From positions 1-6,954 of the forward strand of contig DMMK01000190.1 of the NCBI GenBank assembly GCA_003453085.1: a stretch of 6,954 bases of DNA, written 5' to 3'. The notes beneath the pieces are model-generated. The model searched no databases. It saw only the letters and a program-made list of their open reading frames with translations, and was not told the origin of the DNA. Origin of the DNA: Verrucomicrobiales bacterium. Its GTDB lineage: Bacteria; Verrucomicrobiota; Verrucomicrobiia; Verrucomicrobiales; Verrucomicrobiaceae. The translations under genes and the position numbers were made by a program. The stretch's first letter is position 1; each line of letters opens with the position of its first letter. Shown here one piece after another: positions 1-6,954 of the stretch.

Positions 1-1
1 C

Positions 2-754
2 CCAGAAGTGCGTCAACATCTACTCAAAATCCTGCGCGAAACCCTGGACCTGCAGCCCGAGGGGGTCGGCCTTTTGTTCAACCGTGGCATGCCCATGATG
101 CTGTGGGAGAAACCCTTCTGCGATCGCTTCCAGCAAATGCACAACGCCGATGCACGCCAGGTGCCGGAGGACGACCCGCGCATCCATGCCACCCGCGCCG
201 CCATCATGACCGATTTCATGCAGGAGATCCGCGCCCTGCTGGACCAAACCGCCACTGAGCAAGGCCGCAAGGAACGCTACAAGATCTCCCTCGGCACCTT
301 CAGCAAAGAGGTGGATAACCAAAAGTGGGGATTTGATCTACCCAACTGGATCGCCAAGGGACTCGTGGATGACCTCGGCGTGGCTTGGTTCGCCCACCAC
401 ACCTCTTTTTCCCAGCCCGACATGGCGTACTACTCACGCCTCACCAAGGGCACCCAGGTGGGTGTTTACCCCTTTGTCATCGCCTGGAAAACAGGCAAGC
501 CCCAGGACTTTTGCCGAAACGTCGTCCGCTTCTACCAGCAAGGGGCCAGCGGCATCGCCATCTGGGATCCCAGCGTGCGCGATGGATGGACGGGGGTGCA
601 ACACGGCAACCTCATGGAGGTGCTCACCCGCATCGGTGATCGCGGCACCATGGTACGCTGGGCCAAGCAGGGAGTGCCCCTGCCGCTGAGCATCCCGCTC
701 ACCCGCCTGGATGAAAACACCTACAGCCGCTGGATTCCCACCACTGGATTTTAA
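2..754 (+). CDS. C-terminal part of a glycosylhydrolase-like (family 10-like, TIM-barrel) protein, 5' end outside window
   Basis: The reading frame is open from the first complete codon at position 2 to the TAA at 752-754, giving about 250 visible residues. A GTG at position 8 is available, but the frame continues upstream and the protein opens in mid-fold (PEVRQHLLKILRETLD, then the strand GLLFNRGMP). I therefore read it as truncated by the window edge. Visible features are the alternating helix/strand pattern of a TIM barrel, a YYSRLTKGTQVGVYPFV segment and, near the C-terminus, a strand ending in GIAIWDP. Both resemble putative glycosylhydrolases (GHL10-like) common in Planctomycetes and Verrucomicrobia. 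If so, it would act on a polysaccharide or glycoconjugate, but the substrate cannot be inferred and I cannot assign catalytic acids. Any signal peptide would lie upstream of the window. It converges on the RraA-family gene with a 10-base gap and no visible terminator between them. The coding call is firm; the family is moderate. Confidence 0.6.
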   Translation, partial: PEVRQHLLKILRETLDLQPEGVGLLFNRGMPMMLWEKPFCDRFQQMHNADARQVPEDDPRIHATRAAIMTDFMQEIRALLDQTATEQGRKERYKISLGTFSKEVDNQKWGFDLPNWIAKGLVDDLGVAWFAHHTSFSQPDMAYYSRLTKGTQVGVYPFVIAWKTGKPQDFCRNVVRFYQQGASGIAIWDPSVRDGWTGVQHGNLMEVLTRIGDRGTMVRWAKQGVPLPLSIPLTRLDENTYSRWIPTTGF

Positions 755-764
755 AGAGCTGCCA

Positions 765-1526
765 TCACCACTCTCCCTCCCTCTGGAACTTCTGACGCAC
801 GTTTGCGGAGAACGCAGCGATGGAGGCCTCCAGGTCTTCCAGCACCTTCAGCGGATCGCGGCCTGTTGCATCCCGCACCACGGGCATCACGGTGTTGCAT
901 TCGTTGGCATCCATGAAACGTGCTGCCTCCAGCAGGCCCACTTGCTCATCGGCAGGCACCACCAGAAAACCGTGCTTGTCGGCATGGATCAGGTCACCGG
1001 GAGAAACCTTGGTACCGAAGACCTCCACCTCACAGCCCCAGCGCACCGGCGTGGTAAAGGCATGCCCCACACAGAGCCGCCGGGCCAGCGACTTAAAGCC
1101 GGCATTCGTCATTTCATCCAGATCACGGATGGCCCCGTCCGTGATGGTGCCGATGCAACCCAGCGCACAGTGGGCATTGGCATTCACCTCGCCCCAAAAT
1201 GCGCCTAACGTCTGAGGTTTGTCCAGATCCTGAACGATGACAATCTTCGGCCCGGGAATGCTGGCGACATACCGGCGATACTCCGCCCCGGCATTCGGAT
1301 TGGCCTCCCGGTGGGCCGGGTTGCTCGGCTCGATCACCACCGTCACCGCATAGCCCACCATGGGCCCCATCTGCGGCATGAAGTCTCGCGTCTCCTCACG
1401 ATTGAAGGCATCGCGCGCCGGATTTCGGCGAGTGATCTGCTCCCAGCCATTGTAAATGGTGGGCGTGTTCCAGCGCTTGAGCTGCAGCAGTTCCGAATGA
1501 GGGAGAGGGCGGGAAGAAGGATTCAT
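765..1526 (-). CDS. RraA-family protein (possible HMG/oxaloacetate aldolase-like lyase)
   Basis: The protein has 253 residues. The family signature is clear: WGE at 111-113, then GTITDGAIRD at 126-135 ending in the Arg134-Asp135 pair, and GDLIHADKHGFLVVP at 177-191. In characterised class II pyruvate aldolases of this fold (4-hydroxy-4-methyl-2-oxoglutarate aldolase) a D-x20-R-D motif binds metal and substrate. Here Glu113 lies 20 residues before Arg134, a conservative variant of that motif. The family also includes E. coli RraA, an inhibitor of RNase E of about 160 residues. This longer form, with N- and C-terminal extensions, looks more like the enzyme-type members. Databases often mislabel such proteins as dimethylmenaquinone methyltransferase. 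The ATG at 1526 is the only plausible start: an in-frame TGA lies 9 bases upstream, and the N-terminal helix with LKRWNTPTIYNG is family core. A GAGAAGGA purine tract abuts the ATG, giving unusually short ribosome-site spacing. The gene lies 56 bases downstream of mpl on the same strand, so co-transcription is possible. Family confidence is high; substrate is unknown. Confidence 0.85.
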   Translation of the reverse strand: MNPSSRPLPHSELLQLKRWNTPTIYNGWEQITRRNPARDAFNREETRDFMPQMGPMVGYAVTVVIEPSNPAHREANPNAGAEYRRYVASIPGPKIVIVQDLDKPQTLGAFWGEVNANAHCALGCIGTITDGAIRDLDEMTNAGFKSLARRLCVGHAFTTPVRWGCEVEVFGTKVSPGDLIHADKHGFLVVPADEQVGLLEAARFMDANECNTVMPVVRDATGRDPLKVLEDLEASIAAFSANVRQKFQREGEW

Positions 1527-1582
1527 TCCTTCTCAAAACACCGCCCGCCGCCCCGGCCTATCGGCAACCTTTCATATTTGGC

Positions 1583-2962
1583 TCAAGCCAGCGCTGCCAG
1601 CAGCTTGCCATGAATGCCGTCAAAACCGCCGTTGCTGAAGATGACGATGACATCTCCAGCCTTCGTTTCCGCTTTCAGCCGAGCCACGATGGCATCCGTA
1701 TCCGGCTCATGAAAGCAGGCTCTTCCGGCAGCGCTGACGCTCAGCGCCACATGCTCAGGGTCCAGCCGTTCAGCAGCAGCCACCTTTTCAGGATTGGCCA
1801 CGGCCGCGATGATGGAGCCATCGGCCTCCTTCAGGGCCTCGATGAGCTCATTCTGCAGCACATTGCGACGGCTCGTGTTCGAGCGCGGCTCAAAGACAGC
1901 CCACAGGCGCTGGCCCGGGTACTTTTGGCGCAGCCCGCGCAGAGTTTCCCGCAGGGCGGTCGGGTGGTGGCCAAAGTCATCCATCACCGTCACGCCACCG
2001 GCCACACCGCGCACCTGCTGGCGGCGGCGGATGCCCTTGAAGGTCTCCAGGCCAGCCCGAATTTCATCATCGGTTAGGCCCGCGTGACGCGCAGCACACA
2101 CACACATGGCGGCATTGCGCACATTGAATTCACCGATCATCGGCACACTAAAAGGCACACCGTTAATCTCAAAGGCCGTACCCTCTGGGCTCGCTTCCGT
2201 GATGTGGATGCGCTCGCTGCAGCTCTCTCCCGTGCCCACCGTTTTCACCGGGGCATAGCTTTTCAGTGACAGGCAGTTTTTGTCATCGCCATTCAGCAGC
2301 ACCAGGCCATTGCGCGGCACGCTGTTGAGCAGCCACTGGAATGTCAGCAAGATCGCCGAGAGGTCCGCAAAGATGTCCGCATGGTCGAACTCGATGTTAT
2401 TTACAATGGCGCACTCCGGCAGGTAGTGAAGGAACTTGGACCGCTTGTCGAAGTAGGCCGTGTCATACTCGTCCCCTTCGATGACAAACAGGTCGCTGTG
2501 ATTGAAGCGAGCACCGCTGGTGAAGTTCTCCGGCACACCGCCGATCATGAAGCCCGGGTTCTTGCCCGCCTGCTCAAAGATCCAGGCCAGCATCGTCGTC
2601 GTCGTAGTCTTGCCATGGGTGCCGCTGACCACAAAACTGCGTTTGCCCTGGATGACTTCCTGTTTCAGCAGCTCCGCCATGGAGATGTAGGGCAGCTTCC
2701 GCTCCAGCAGCGTCTCCAGCTCCTCATTGCCACGGGAGATCGCATTGCCCACGATGTAGAGATCTGCCGAAGGCGGCAGATTCTCCGCCAGATAGCCTTC
2801 CGTCAGCGTGATGCCCGCCTGTCGCAGTACATCCGACATGGGGGGATAGACCTTTTCGTCCGAGCCCGAGATGGTGTAACCGAGAGCGCGGAGAGCTGCG
2901 GCGGTGGACCCCATGGCGGTGCCACAGATGCCGATGAAATGGAGATGCTTGGAAGAGGACAT
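1583..2962 (-). CDS. mpl: UDP-N-acetylmuramate:L-alanyl-gamma-D-glutamyl-meso-diaminopimelate ligase (murein peptide ligase)
   Basis: This is a cytoplasmic ATP-dependent ligase of peptidoglycan recycling. It joins the tripeptide L-Ala-gamma-D-Glu-meso-DAP salvaged from old murein to UDP-MurNAc, bypassing MurC, MurD and MurE. From the ATG at 2962 the protein has 459 residues, close to E. coli Mpl (about 457). Mur-ligase features in order: N-terminal Rossmann motif HFIGICGTAMGS (8-19); SGSDEKVYPPMS (32-43); P-loop SGTHGKTT (113-120); the Mpl-type block EGDEYDTAYFDKRSKF (162-177); FDHADIF (192-198); DDFGHHPTA (328-336); EPRSNT (358-363); and SNGGFDGIH (443-451). The DEYD..FFDKRSKF-like block separates Mpl from MurC. 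Gly331 replaces the Ala seen in the E. coli DDFAHHPTA motif. A TTG at 3028 would add 22 residues, but family alignment favours the ATG, where the Rossmann motif starts six residues in. No clear Shine-Dalgarno precedes the ATG. The gene follows the hybrid kinase by 132 bases and precedes the RraA-family gene by 56. Confidence 0.95.
   Translation of the reverse strand: MSSSKHLHFIGICGTAMGSTAAALRALGYTISGSDEKVYPPMSDVLRQAGITLTEGYLAENLPPSADLYIVGNAISRGNEELETLLERKLPYISMAELLKQEVIQGKRSFVVSGTHGKTTTTTMLAWIFEQAGKNPGFMIGGVPENFTSGARFNHSDLFVIEGDEYDTAYFDKRSKFLHYLPECAIVNNIEFDHADIFADLSAILLTFQWLLNSVPRNGLVLLNGDDKNCLSLKSYAPVKTVGTGESCSERIHITEASPEGTAFEINGVPFSVPMIGEFNVRNAAMCVCAARHAGLTDDEIRAGLETFKGIRRRQQVRGVAGGVTVMDDFGHHPTALRETLRGLRQKYPGQRLWAVFEPRSNTSRRNVLQNELIEALKEADGSIIAAVANPEKVAAAERLDPEHVALSVSAAGRACFHEPDTDAIVARLKAETKAGDVIVIFSNGGFDGIHGKLLAALA
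2095..2106. repeat. (CA)6 dinucleotide tract inside mpl
   Basis: Six uninterrupted CA units on the + strand (TG on the coding strand) lie within mpl. They encode part of the Met-Cys-Val-Cys-Ala stretch at residues 286-290, in the helix following the GEFNVRNAA segment. The tract is short, and its length preserves the reading frame here. Confidence 0.6.
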
Positions 2963-3060
2963 GTCAAAAGCCGCACCCGCTCCGGGTACAGAAGTCTCCT
3001 CAGGTAGGGCAAGACGGACACCGGGCAAGAAGATTCCGGTAGATTTCCGCCCCGGAGCCA

Positions 3061-3079
3061 GCCGCCCTCTCCTGGCGGC
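3061..3079 (-). terminator. GC-rich hairpin downstream of the hybrid kinase gene (possible terminator without U-tract)
   Basis: A perfect 6-bp inverted repeat (GCCGCC and GGCGGC) around a 7-base loop begins 15 bases past the kinase stop codon, in the 132-base gap before mpl. No T-run follows on the - strand, so it is not a canonical intrinsic terminator. It could slow polymerase, stabilise the 3' end of the kinase mRNA, or be chance in GC-rich DNA. The rest of the gap has no convincing sigma-70 promoter that I can see, though mpl would need one if the hairpin terminates. Confidence 0.3.
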
Positions 3080-3094
3080 AGCCGCATGTCCGCC

Positions 3095-6000
3095 TCAGTT
3101 TTCTTCGTCCAGGCATCTTCGCAGCACCTTCAGCAGAGACTCCGCCGTGTATGGCTTGGAAACAAAATGCTTCACCCCCTGCCCGGCCGCCTTGTTCACA
3201 GCCTCATTGGTGGAAATGCCGCTGGCGGCGATGATCTTCACCGCCGGGTTCATGTTGCGCAGCACCTTGATCGTGGCTGGCCCGTCCATCACCGGCATCA
3301 TCATATCCGTCAGCACGGCGGCGATGTCGCCTTTCTGCATGGCATAAAAGGCCGTGGCTTCGGCCCCGTCGCAGGCCAGCAGCACCCGGTAACCGAACGC
3401 TTCCAGCGTCTGCCGGGTGATCTGGCGCACTGCCGGCTCATCATCCACCACCAGGATGAGCTCGCCATGGCCACGCGGCAGGTCCACGGGTTTGGCTTCG
3501 CCTTGGCCGGGTCTCTTGGCCGTTTGGGCAGGCAGGTAAACGTGGAACTGGCTGCCGACGCCCGGCTCGCTGTACACACGGATGAAACCGCCGTGGCTCT
3601 TGATGATGGCCAGGGTGGTGGAAAGCCCCAGGCCGGTGCCTTTGCCCAGCTCCTTGGTGGTGTAAAAGGGCTCAAAGATGCGTTCGATGGTCTTCGCGGG
3701 CATGCCCATTCCCGTATCCTCCACCTGCAGCACGATGTAGGGGCCGGGCTCGGCATGGATGTTCATGCCGGAGTATTGCTCGTCCAAAACTTCGTTGTGG
3801 GCAGACAGGGTCAGCGTTCCCCCGTCCGGCATGGCATCGCGGGCATTGACGCAAAGGTTCACCAGCACCTGATGCAGCTGTGTGGGATCTCCCTGGACGA
3901 TCCACAGGTCGGCCGCTACCTGGCTCCTGACCTGGATGCTTTTGAAGAAGGTTTCATTAGCGATTTTTTCGACTTCCTCGATCAGGCGGCCCAGCTGCAC
4001 ATCCAGTTGCTGGCCTTCGACTCCTCGGGCAAACGAGAGTACCTGGCCGACCATATCGGCCCCTCTTTTGGCGCTGGATTCGATGGTCGAAAGGATGTTC
4101 AGGCGATTGTCATCGGACTCGTTCATCTTCAACAGTTCGATGGCCATCATGATCGGGGACAGCACGTTGTTGAGATCGTGGGCGATGCCCCCTGCGAGGG
4201 TGCCGATGCTCTCCATGCGCTGGGCCCGCAGAAATTGCTGTTCCAGTTTCTTGCGTTCCGTGATGTCGGTATTGATGGCCAGGATCGCCTTGGGTTCATC
4301 AAGGTCGTTGCGGACGAGGGTCCAGCGAGCTTCCACAATCATGGCCTGCCCATCTTTTTTCACCTGCTGCAGTTCGCCATGCCACTCGCCTTTTTCGATC
4401 GTAGCGGCGGTGGCGGCCAGGAATGCGGAAGGATCGTCATAAAGCATTTCCTGGATGGATCTACCGAGAGCCTCTTCCTGCGTAAAGCCGTACAGCCGTT
4501 CGGCGCTCCGGTTCCAGTAAAGGATGCGGTGGTCGAGATTGCGCACCAGGATGGCATCTTGGGCCTTGTCCAGCAGGGTGGCCTGCTCCAGCAGTTTTTC
4601 CTCCGCCTGCTTGCGTGCGGTGATGTCATAGGTGGAGCCCACCATGCGGTAGGCCCGGCCTTCGGAATCATGGACTGCCTGGCCGGTGGAGCGAAACCAG
4701 CGATAGGCACCCGACTTGGTGCGCAGTCTGATCTCTTCGTTGAAGACCTCCCGTGCACGGGAAAAATGCGCCTCCAGTGCCTGGAGCAGCCCTGCCCGCT
4801 CATTAGGGTGCACGTGTTCTTTGAAGGTTTCGATCCTGGGTGCAAATTCGCTTTCCTGGTAACCCAGCATTTCAAAAAACAAGGGGGCAAAATAGATGTC
4901 GCCGGTCAGCAGATCCCAGTCCCAGATGGCTGCGGCAGAGCCTCGTACGGCCAGCTGAAAGCGCTCTTCGCTCTGGCGCAGTGCCTCCTCCGCTTTCTTG
5001 CGTTCGGTGATGTCCGCGCGGATGGCCACATACTGGTGAGGCCTGCCTTCTGCATCGAGGAAGGGCATGATGGTCGTGTCCACCCAGTAGTGGCTGCCAT
5101 CCTTGGCGCGATTCTTGATTTCCCCATGCCAGACACTCCCTGAGGAAATGGTGTCCCACAGCTGACGGATGAAGGCTTTGGAATGGTAGCCCGAATTGAT
5201 CAGCCGATGATCCTGGCCCAGAAGTTCATGGCGTGAATATTGGGAGATGGCGCAGAACTTGTCGTTGACGTAAACGATCTTTCCCTTCGCATCTGTCCGG
5301 GCCACGATGGCATGCTCATCCAGCGCGGTGCAGAGGTCGGAGTTTTCCCTGACGAGGGCCTTCAGCCTCTTTTCCGCCTCCTTGCTGTCGGTCACATCCC
5401 GGGAAATGCCGATGAGACCGATGACGTTGCCCTGATTGTCACGGTAGGGGGCCTTGGTCGCGTTGTATGTGCGTGTCACACCGGCTGCGGTGAGAACTTC
5501 CTCCATGATGAGCACCTGATTGGTGGCGATGACTTGGCTGTCGGTCTCCCCCACCACACGTGCCCCCTCGGGGCCGAAGAGGAACAGGTCGTCCTGCCCC
5601 AGCACTTCCTCCACCGATCTTCCCACGAGTTTGCAGGCCCCTTCGTTGAAAAGCAGATACCGGCCCTCGAGATTCTTCACGAAAACGGCATCCGGCGTTC
5701 CTTCCGCCACTGCACGCAGCAGGTCGGTGGTGCGCTGCACCTTCGTCTCTGTTTCCACCTGTTCAGTGATGTCTCGGCAGGTTCCTAGCGCACGCTGAGG
5801 TTGCTCTTTTTCATCATAAAACACCTGCCAGCGCTCCTGGATGTACTTGATGCGCCCATCCGGCATCAGCAGCCTGTGCCTTAGCTCATACGGGGTCTTA
5901 TGTTTCCAGGATTCCCTGAAGGCTTGGTTCACCATCTCTCGGTCATCGGGATGGACGATCTGGAGGAAGGACTCATGCGTAGGCTGAAATGTCGCGGCAT

Positions 6001-6954
6001 CCGTCTCATGGATGCGGTGGGCTTCCGCCGACCATTGCACCTGTAATGTCAGAAGGTTCGTCTCCCAGCTCCCCACCTTGGCCACGGCCTGCGCGGCCAC
6101 CAGCCGCTGGCGCTCCAACTCCAGTTGCCCGGCCAGCAGACGCAGTTCCTGCTCGCTCTTTTCGAAGGCCATCTGGGATCTGCGCTGGTCCGTAATATCA
6201 TGGGCCGTGCCGATCATCTTCAAAGGGCGGCCTGTAGCCTCATCGAAAAAAAGCTGGGCCGTCTCATGCACGATGCGCTCTTCACCATCCGGACGGATGA
6301 GCCGATGGATGACTGAATAAGGCATCCTTTCCCGGATGGCGGCGGCCACTGCCTTGCGGATGGCGTCATGGTCCTCCGGATGCGCGAGCTGGAAAAAAAG
6401 CTCATTTGTCACCTGGATGCTGCCAGGTTCATACCCGGCAATGCGGAACATCTCATCCGACCAACGCATCGGATTGGCCTCCCGTTCTTCCGGGTTGGTC
6501 AAATCCTGCTCCCAGCTCCCAAAATGGGCGATCCTCTGGGCCATCGCCAGGCTGGCTTCGCTCAGGCGCAGGGCGTCCTCAGTTTGGGTATGCTTCTGAA
6601 GGTCCAGCTTCAGCGCACGGTTCTCGATTTCCAATTCTAGCAGACGCTCATTGAGCACGGGATTTGGCTGCACACACGTGACAGGCTCCCGCACGGGCAA
6701 GGCCAGCACTTCCTGGAGATGGGCGGCCAGGGCCTGGGGTTCGATGGGCTTGCGGATGACTGCATCCGCACCGAGGTCTTGCAGCAACTGTTCATCCTCC
6801 GCTTCCAGCCCGAGATCGGTCAAAATGACGAAGGGCACTGTCCGCAGCCGTGGGTCGGATTTCCATCGGCGCAGCAGGCTCCACCCGTCCATCACCGGCA
6901 GCAGCAGTTCGCTGCAAATGATTTCCGGCAGGTTCGTTCTGGCATGAGCCAGGG
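3095..6954 (-). CDS. Hybrid sensor histidine kinase, REC - 6xPAS - HisKA - HATPase - REC, N-terminus outside window
   Basis: This is a two-component phosphorelay sensor kinase, predicted cytoplasmic because no hydrophobic membrane segment is visible. The frame stays open to the right edge, so the true start is beyond 6954. Residue numbers here count from the GTG codon at 6895. An N-terminal receiver ends near residue 65 (Thr26 and Lys49 present). It has Glu (codon 6908-6910) where the phospho-accepting Asp is expected. A charged helical linker spans about 80-115. Six PAS domains follow, at about 112-236, 263-380, 388-505, 516-632, 640-762 and 768-882, most ending in a DITERKK-like motif. HisKA has GGIAHDLNN with the phosphorylatable His906. 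The ATPase domain has the N-box NLCVNARDA (1013-1021), G1 EDTGMGMP (1059-1066), F-box EPFYTT and G2 GKGTGLGL (1084-1091). The C-terminal receiver is complete: Asp1151/Asp1152, acceptor Asp1197, Ser1225 and Lys1247. Domains 1, 2 and 5 are of the PAS_3 kind with HPxDR-like motifs; domain 4 resembles flavin-binding PAS. There is no output domain and no adjacent regulator in view, so its partner and signal are unknown. Confidence 0.95.
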   Translation of the reverse strand, partial: LAHARTNLPEIICSELLLPVMDGWSLLRRWKSDPRLRTVPFVILTDLGLEAEDEQLLQDLGADAVIRKPIEPQALAAHLQEVLALPVREPVTCVQPNPVLNERLLELEIENRALKLDLQKHTQTEDALRLSEASLAMAQRIAHFGSWEQDLTNPEEREANPMRWSDEMFRIAGYEPGSIQVTNELFFQLAHPEDHDAIRKAVAAAIRERMPYSVIHRLIRPDGEERIVHETAQLFFDEATGRPLKMIGTAHDITDQRRSQMAFEKSEQELRLLAGQLELERQRLVAAQAVAKVGSWETNLLTLQVQWSAEAHRIHETDAATFQPTHESFLQIVHPDDREMVNQAFRESWKHKTPYELRHRLLMPDGRIKYIQERWQVFYDEKEQPQRALGTCRDITEQVETETKVQRTTDLLRAVAEGTPDAVFVKNLEGRYLLFNEGACKLVGRSVEEVLGQDDLFLFGPEGARVVGETDSQVIATNQVLIMEEVLTAAGVTRTYNATKAPYRDNQGNVIGLIGISRDVTDSKEAEKRLKALVRENSDLCTALDEHAIVARTDAKGKIVYVNDKFCAISQYSRHELLGQDHRLINSGYHSKAFIRQLWDTISSGSVWHGEIKNRAKDGSHYWVDTTIMPFLDAEGRPHQYVAIRADITERKKAEEALRQSEERFQLAVRGSAAAIWDWDLLTGDIYFAPLFFEMLGYQESEFAPRIETFKEHVHPNERAGLLQALEAHFSRAREVFNEEIRLRTKSGAYRWFRSTGQAVHDSEGRAYRMVGSTYDITARKQAEEKLLEQATLLDKAQDAILVRNLDHRILYWNRSAERLYGFTQEEALGRSIQEMLYDDPSAFLAATAATIEKGEWHGELQQVKKDGQAMIVEARWTLVRNDLDEPKAILAINTDITERKKLEQQFLRAQRMESIGTLAGGIAHDLNNVLSPIMMAIELLKMNESDDNRLNILSTIESSAKRGADMVGQVLSFARGVEGQQLDVQLGRLIEEVEKIANETFFKSIQVRSQVAADLWIVQGDPTQLHQVLVNLCVNARDAMPDGGTLTLSAHNEVLDEQYSGMNIHAEPGPYIVLQVEDTGMGMPAKTIERIFEPFYTTKELGKGTGLGLSTTLAIIKSHGGFIRVYSEPGVGSQFHVYLPAQTAKRPGQGEAKPVDLPRGHGELILVVDDEPAVRQITRQTLEAFGYRVLLACDGAEATAFYAMQKGDIAAVLTDMMMPVMDGPATIKVLRNMNPAVKIIAASGISTNEAVNKAAGQGVKHFVSKPYTAESLLKVLRRCLDEEN

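Noticed and set aside
8..10. GTG at position 8 as the true start of the first gene.
   Set aside because: The frame stays open to the window edge and the protein starts mid-domain, so the gene almost certainly begins upstream.
711..1208. A 165-codon + strand frame opposite the RraA-family gene and overlapping the end of the glycosylhydrolase-like gene.
   Set aside because: It is also the codon-register antisense of a clear protein family and has no family features of its own.
1527..1582. A possible promoter or terminator in the mpl-RraA gap (TTGAGC about 18 bases from GATAGG).
   Set aside because: Only partial matches to sigma-70 boxes, with the first overlapping the mpl stop; no stable stem with a T-run is present.
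1610..3007. Several + strand open frames (about 1610-2077 and 2381-3007) opposite mpl.
   Set aside because: They are in-register shadows of mpl, whose ligase motifs occupy the same bases on the - strand.
2963..3028. A 22-residue N-terminal extension of Mpl from the TTG at 3028.
   Set aside because: The Mpl family begins just before the GICGT Rossmann motif, matching the ATG at 2962; the extension is low-complexity Pro/Gly/Ala-rich and has no ribosome site.
3086..5143. A 685-codon open frame on the + strand opposite the hybrid kinase.
   Set aside because: It is in exact codon register with the kinase, where a stop requires TTA, CTA or TCA in the sense gene; these codons are rare in such DNA. 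The translation is rich in His, Gln and Gly, has no recognisable domain, and the opposite strand encodes unmistakable kinase motifs.

Overview
The window holds four genes and no mobile element, CRISPR array, tRNA or rRNA that I can recognise. The DNA is moderately GC-rich. A cell-wall recycling ligase of the meso-diaminopimelate type (Mpl) implies a Gram-negative style peptidoglycan. Together with an RraA-like protein, a glycosylhydrolase-like TIM-barrel protein and a very large multi-PAS hybrid kinase, this resembles a Verrucomicrobiota-type (Prosthecobacter-like) environmental bacterium. That placement is inference from gene content, not from any marker gene.

Layout: the + strand carries only the 3' part of one gene (2-754), the C-terminal portion of a probable family-10-like glycosylhydrolase. 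The other three genes are on the - strand. Reading in their direction of transcription, these are a hybrid sensor kinase whose N-terminus lies beyond the right edge (6954 to 3095), then mpl (2962 to 1583), then an RraA-family protein (1526 to 765). The glycosylhydrolase-like gene and the RraA-family gene converge, with only 10 bases between their stop codons. The kinase-mpl gap is 132 bases and contains a GC hairpin. The mpl-RraA gap is 56 bases, so those two could share a transcript.

The largest gene encodes REC - six PAS - HisKA - HATPase - REC, with no membrane segment in the visible part. It is the most informative object here. The N-terminal receiver has Glu where the phospho-accepting Asp should be, whereas the C-terminal receiver is intact. 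One PAS domain (the fourth) carries the sequence pattern of flavin-binding redox PAS domains such as those of Aer and NifL. No dedicated response regulator with an output domain is visible beside it.

Functionally the genes do not form an obvious single system. Mpl salvages murein tripeptide, the RraA-like protein is a possible small-molecule lyase/aldolase, and the kinase is a stand-alone signalling protein. I found no convincing previously undescribed system. The findings are unusual features of individual proteins and loci.
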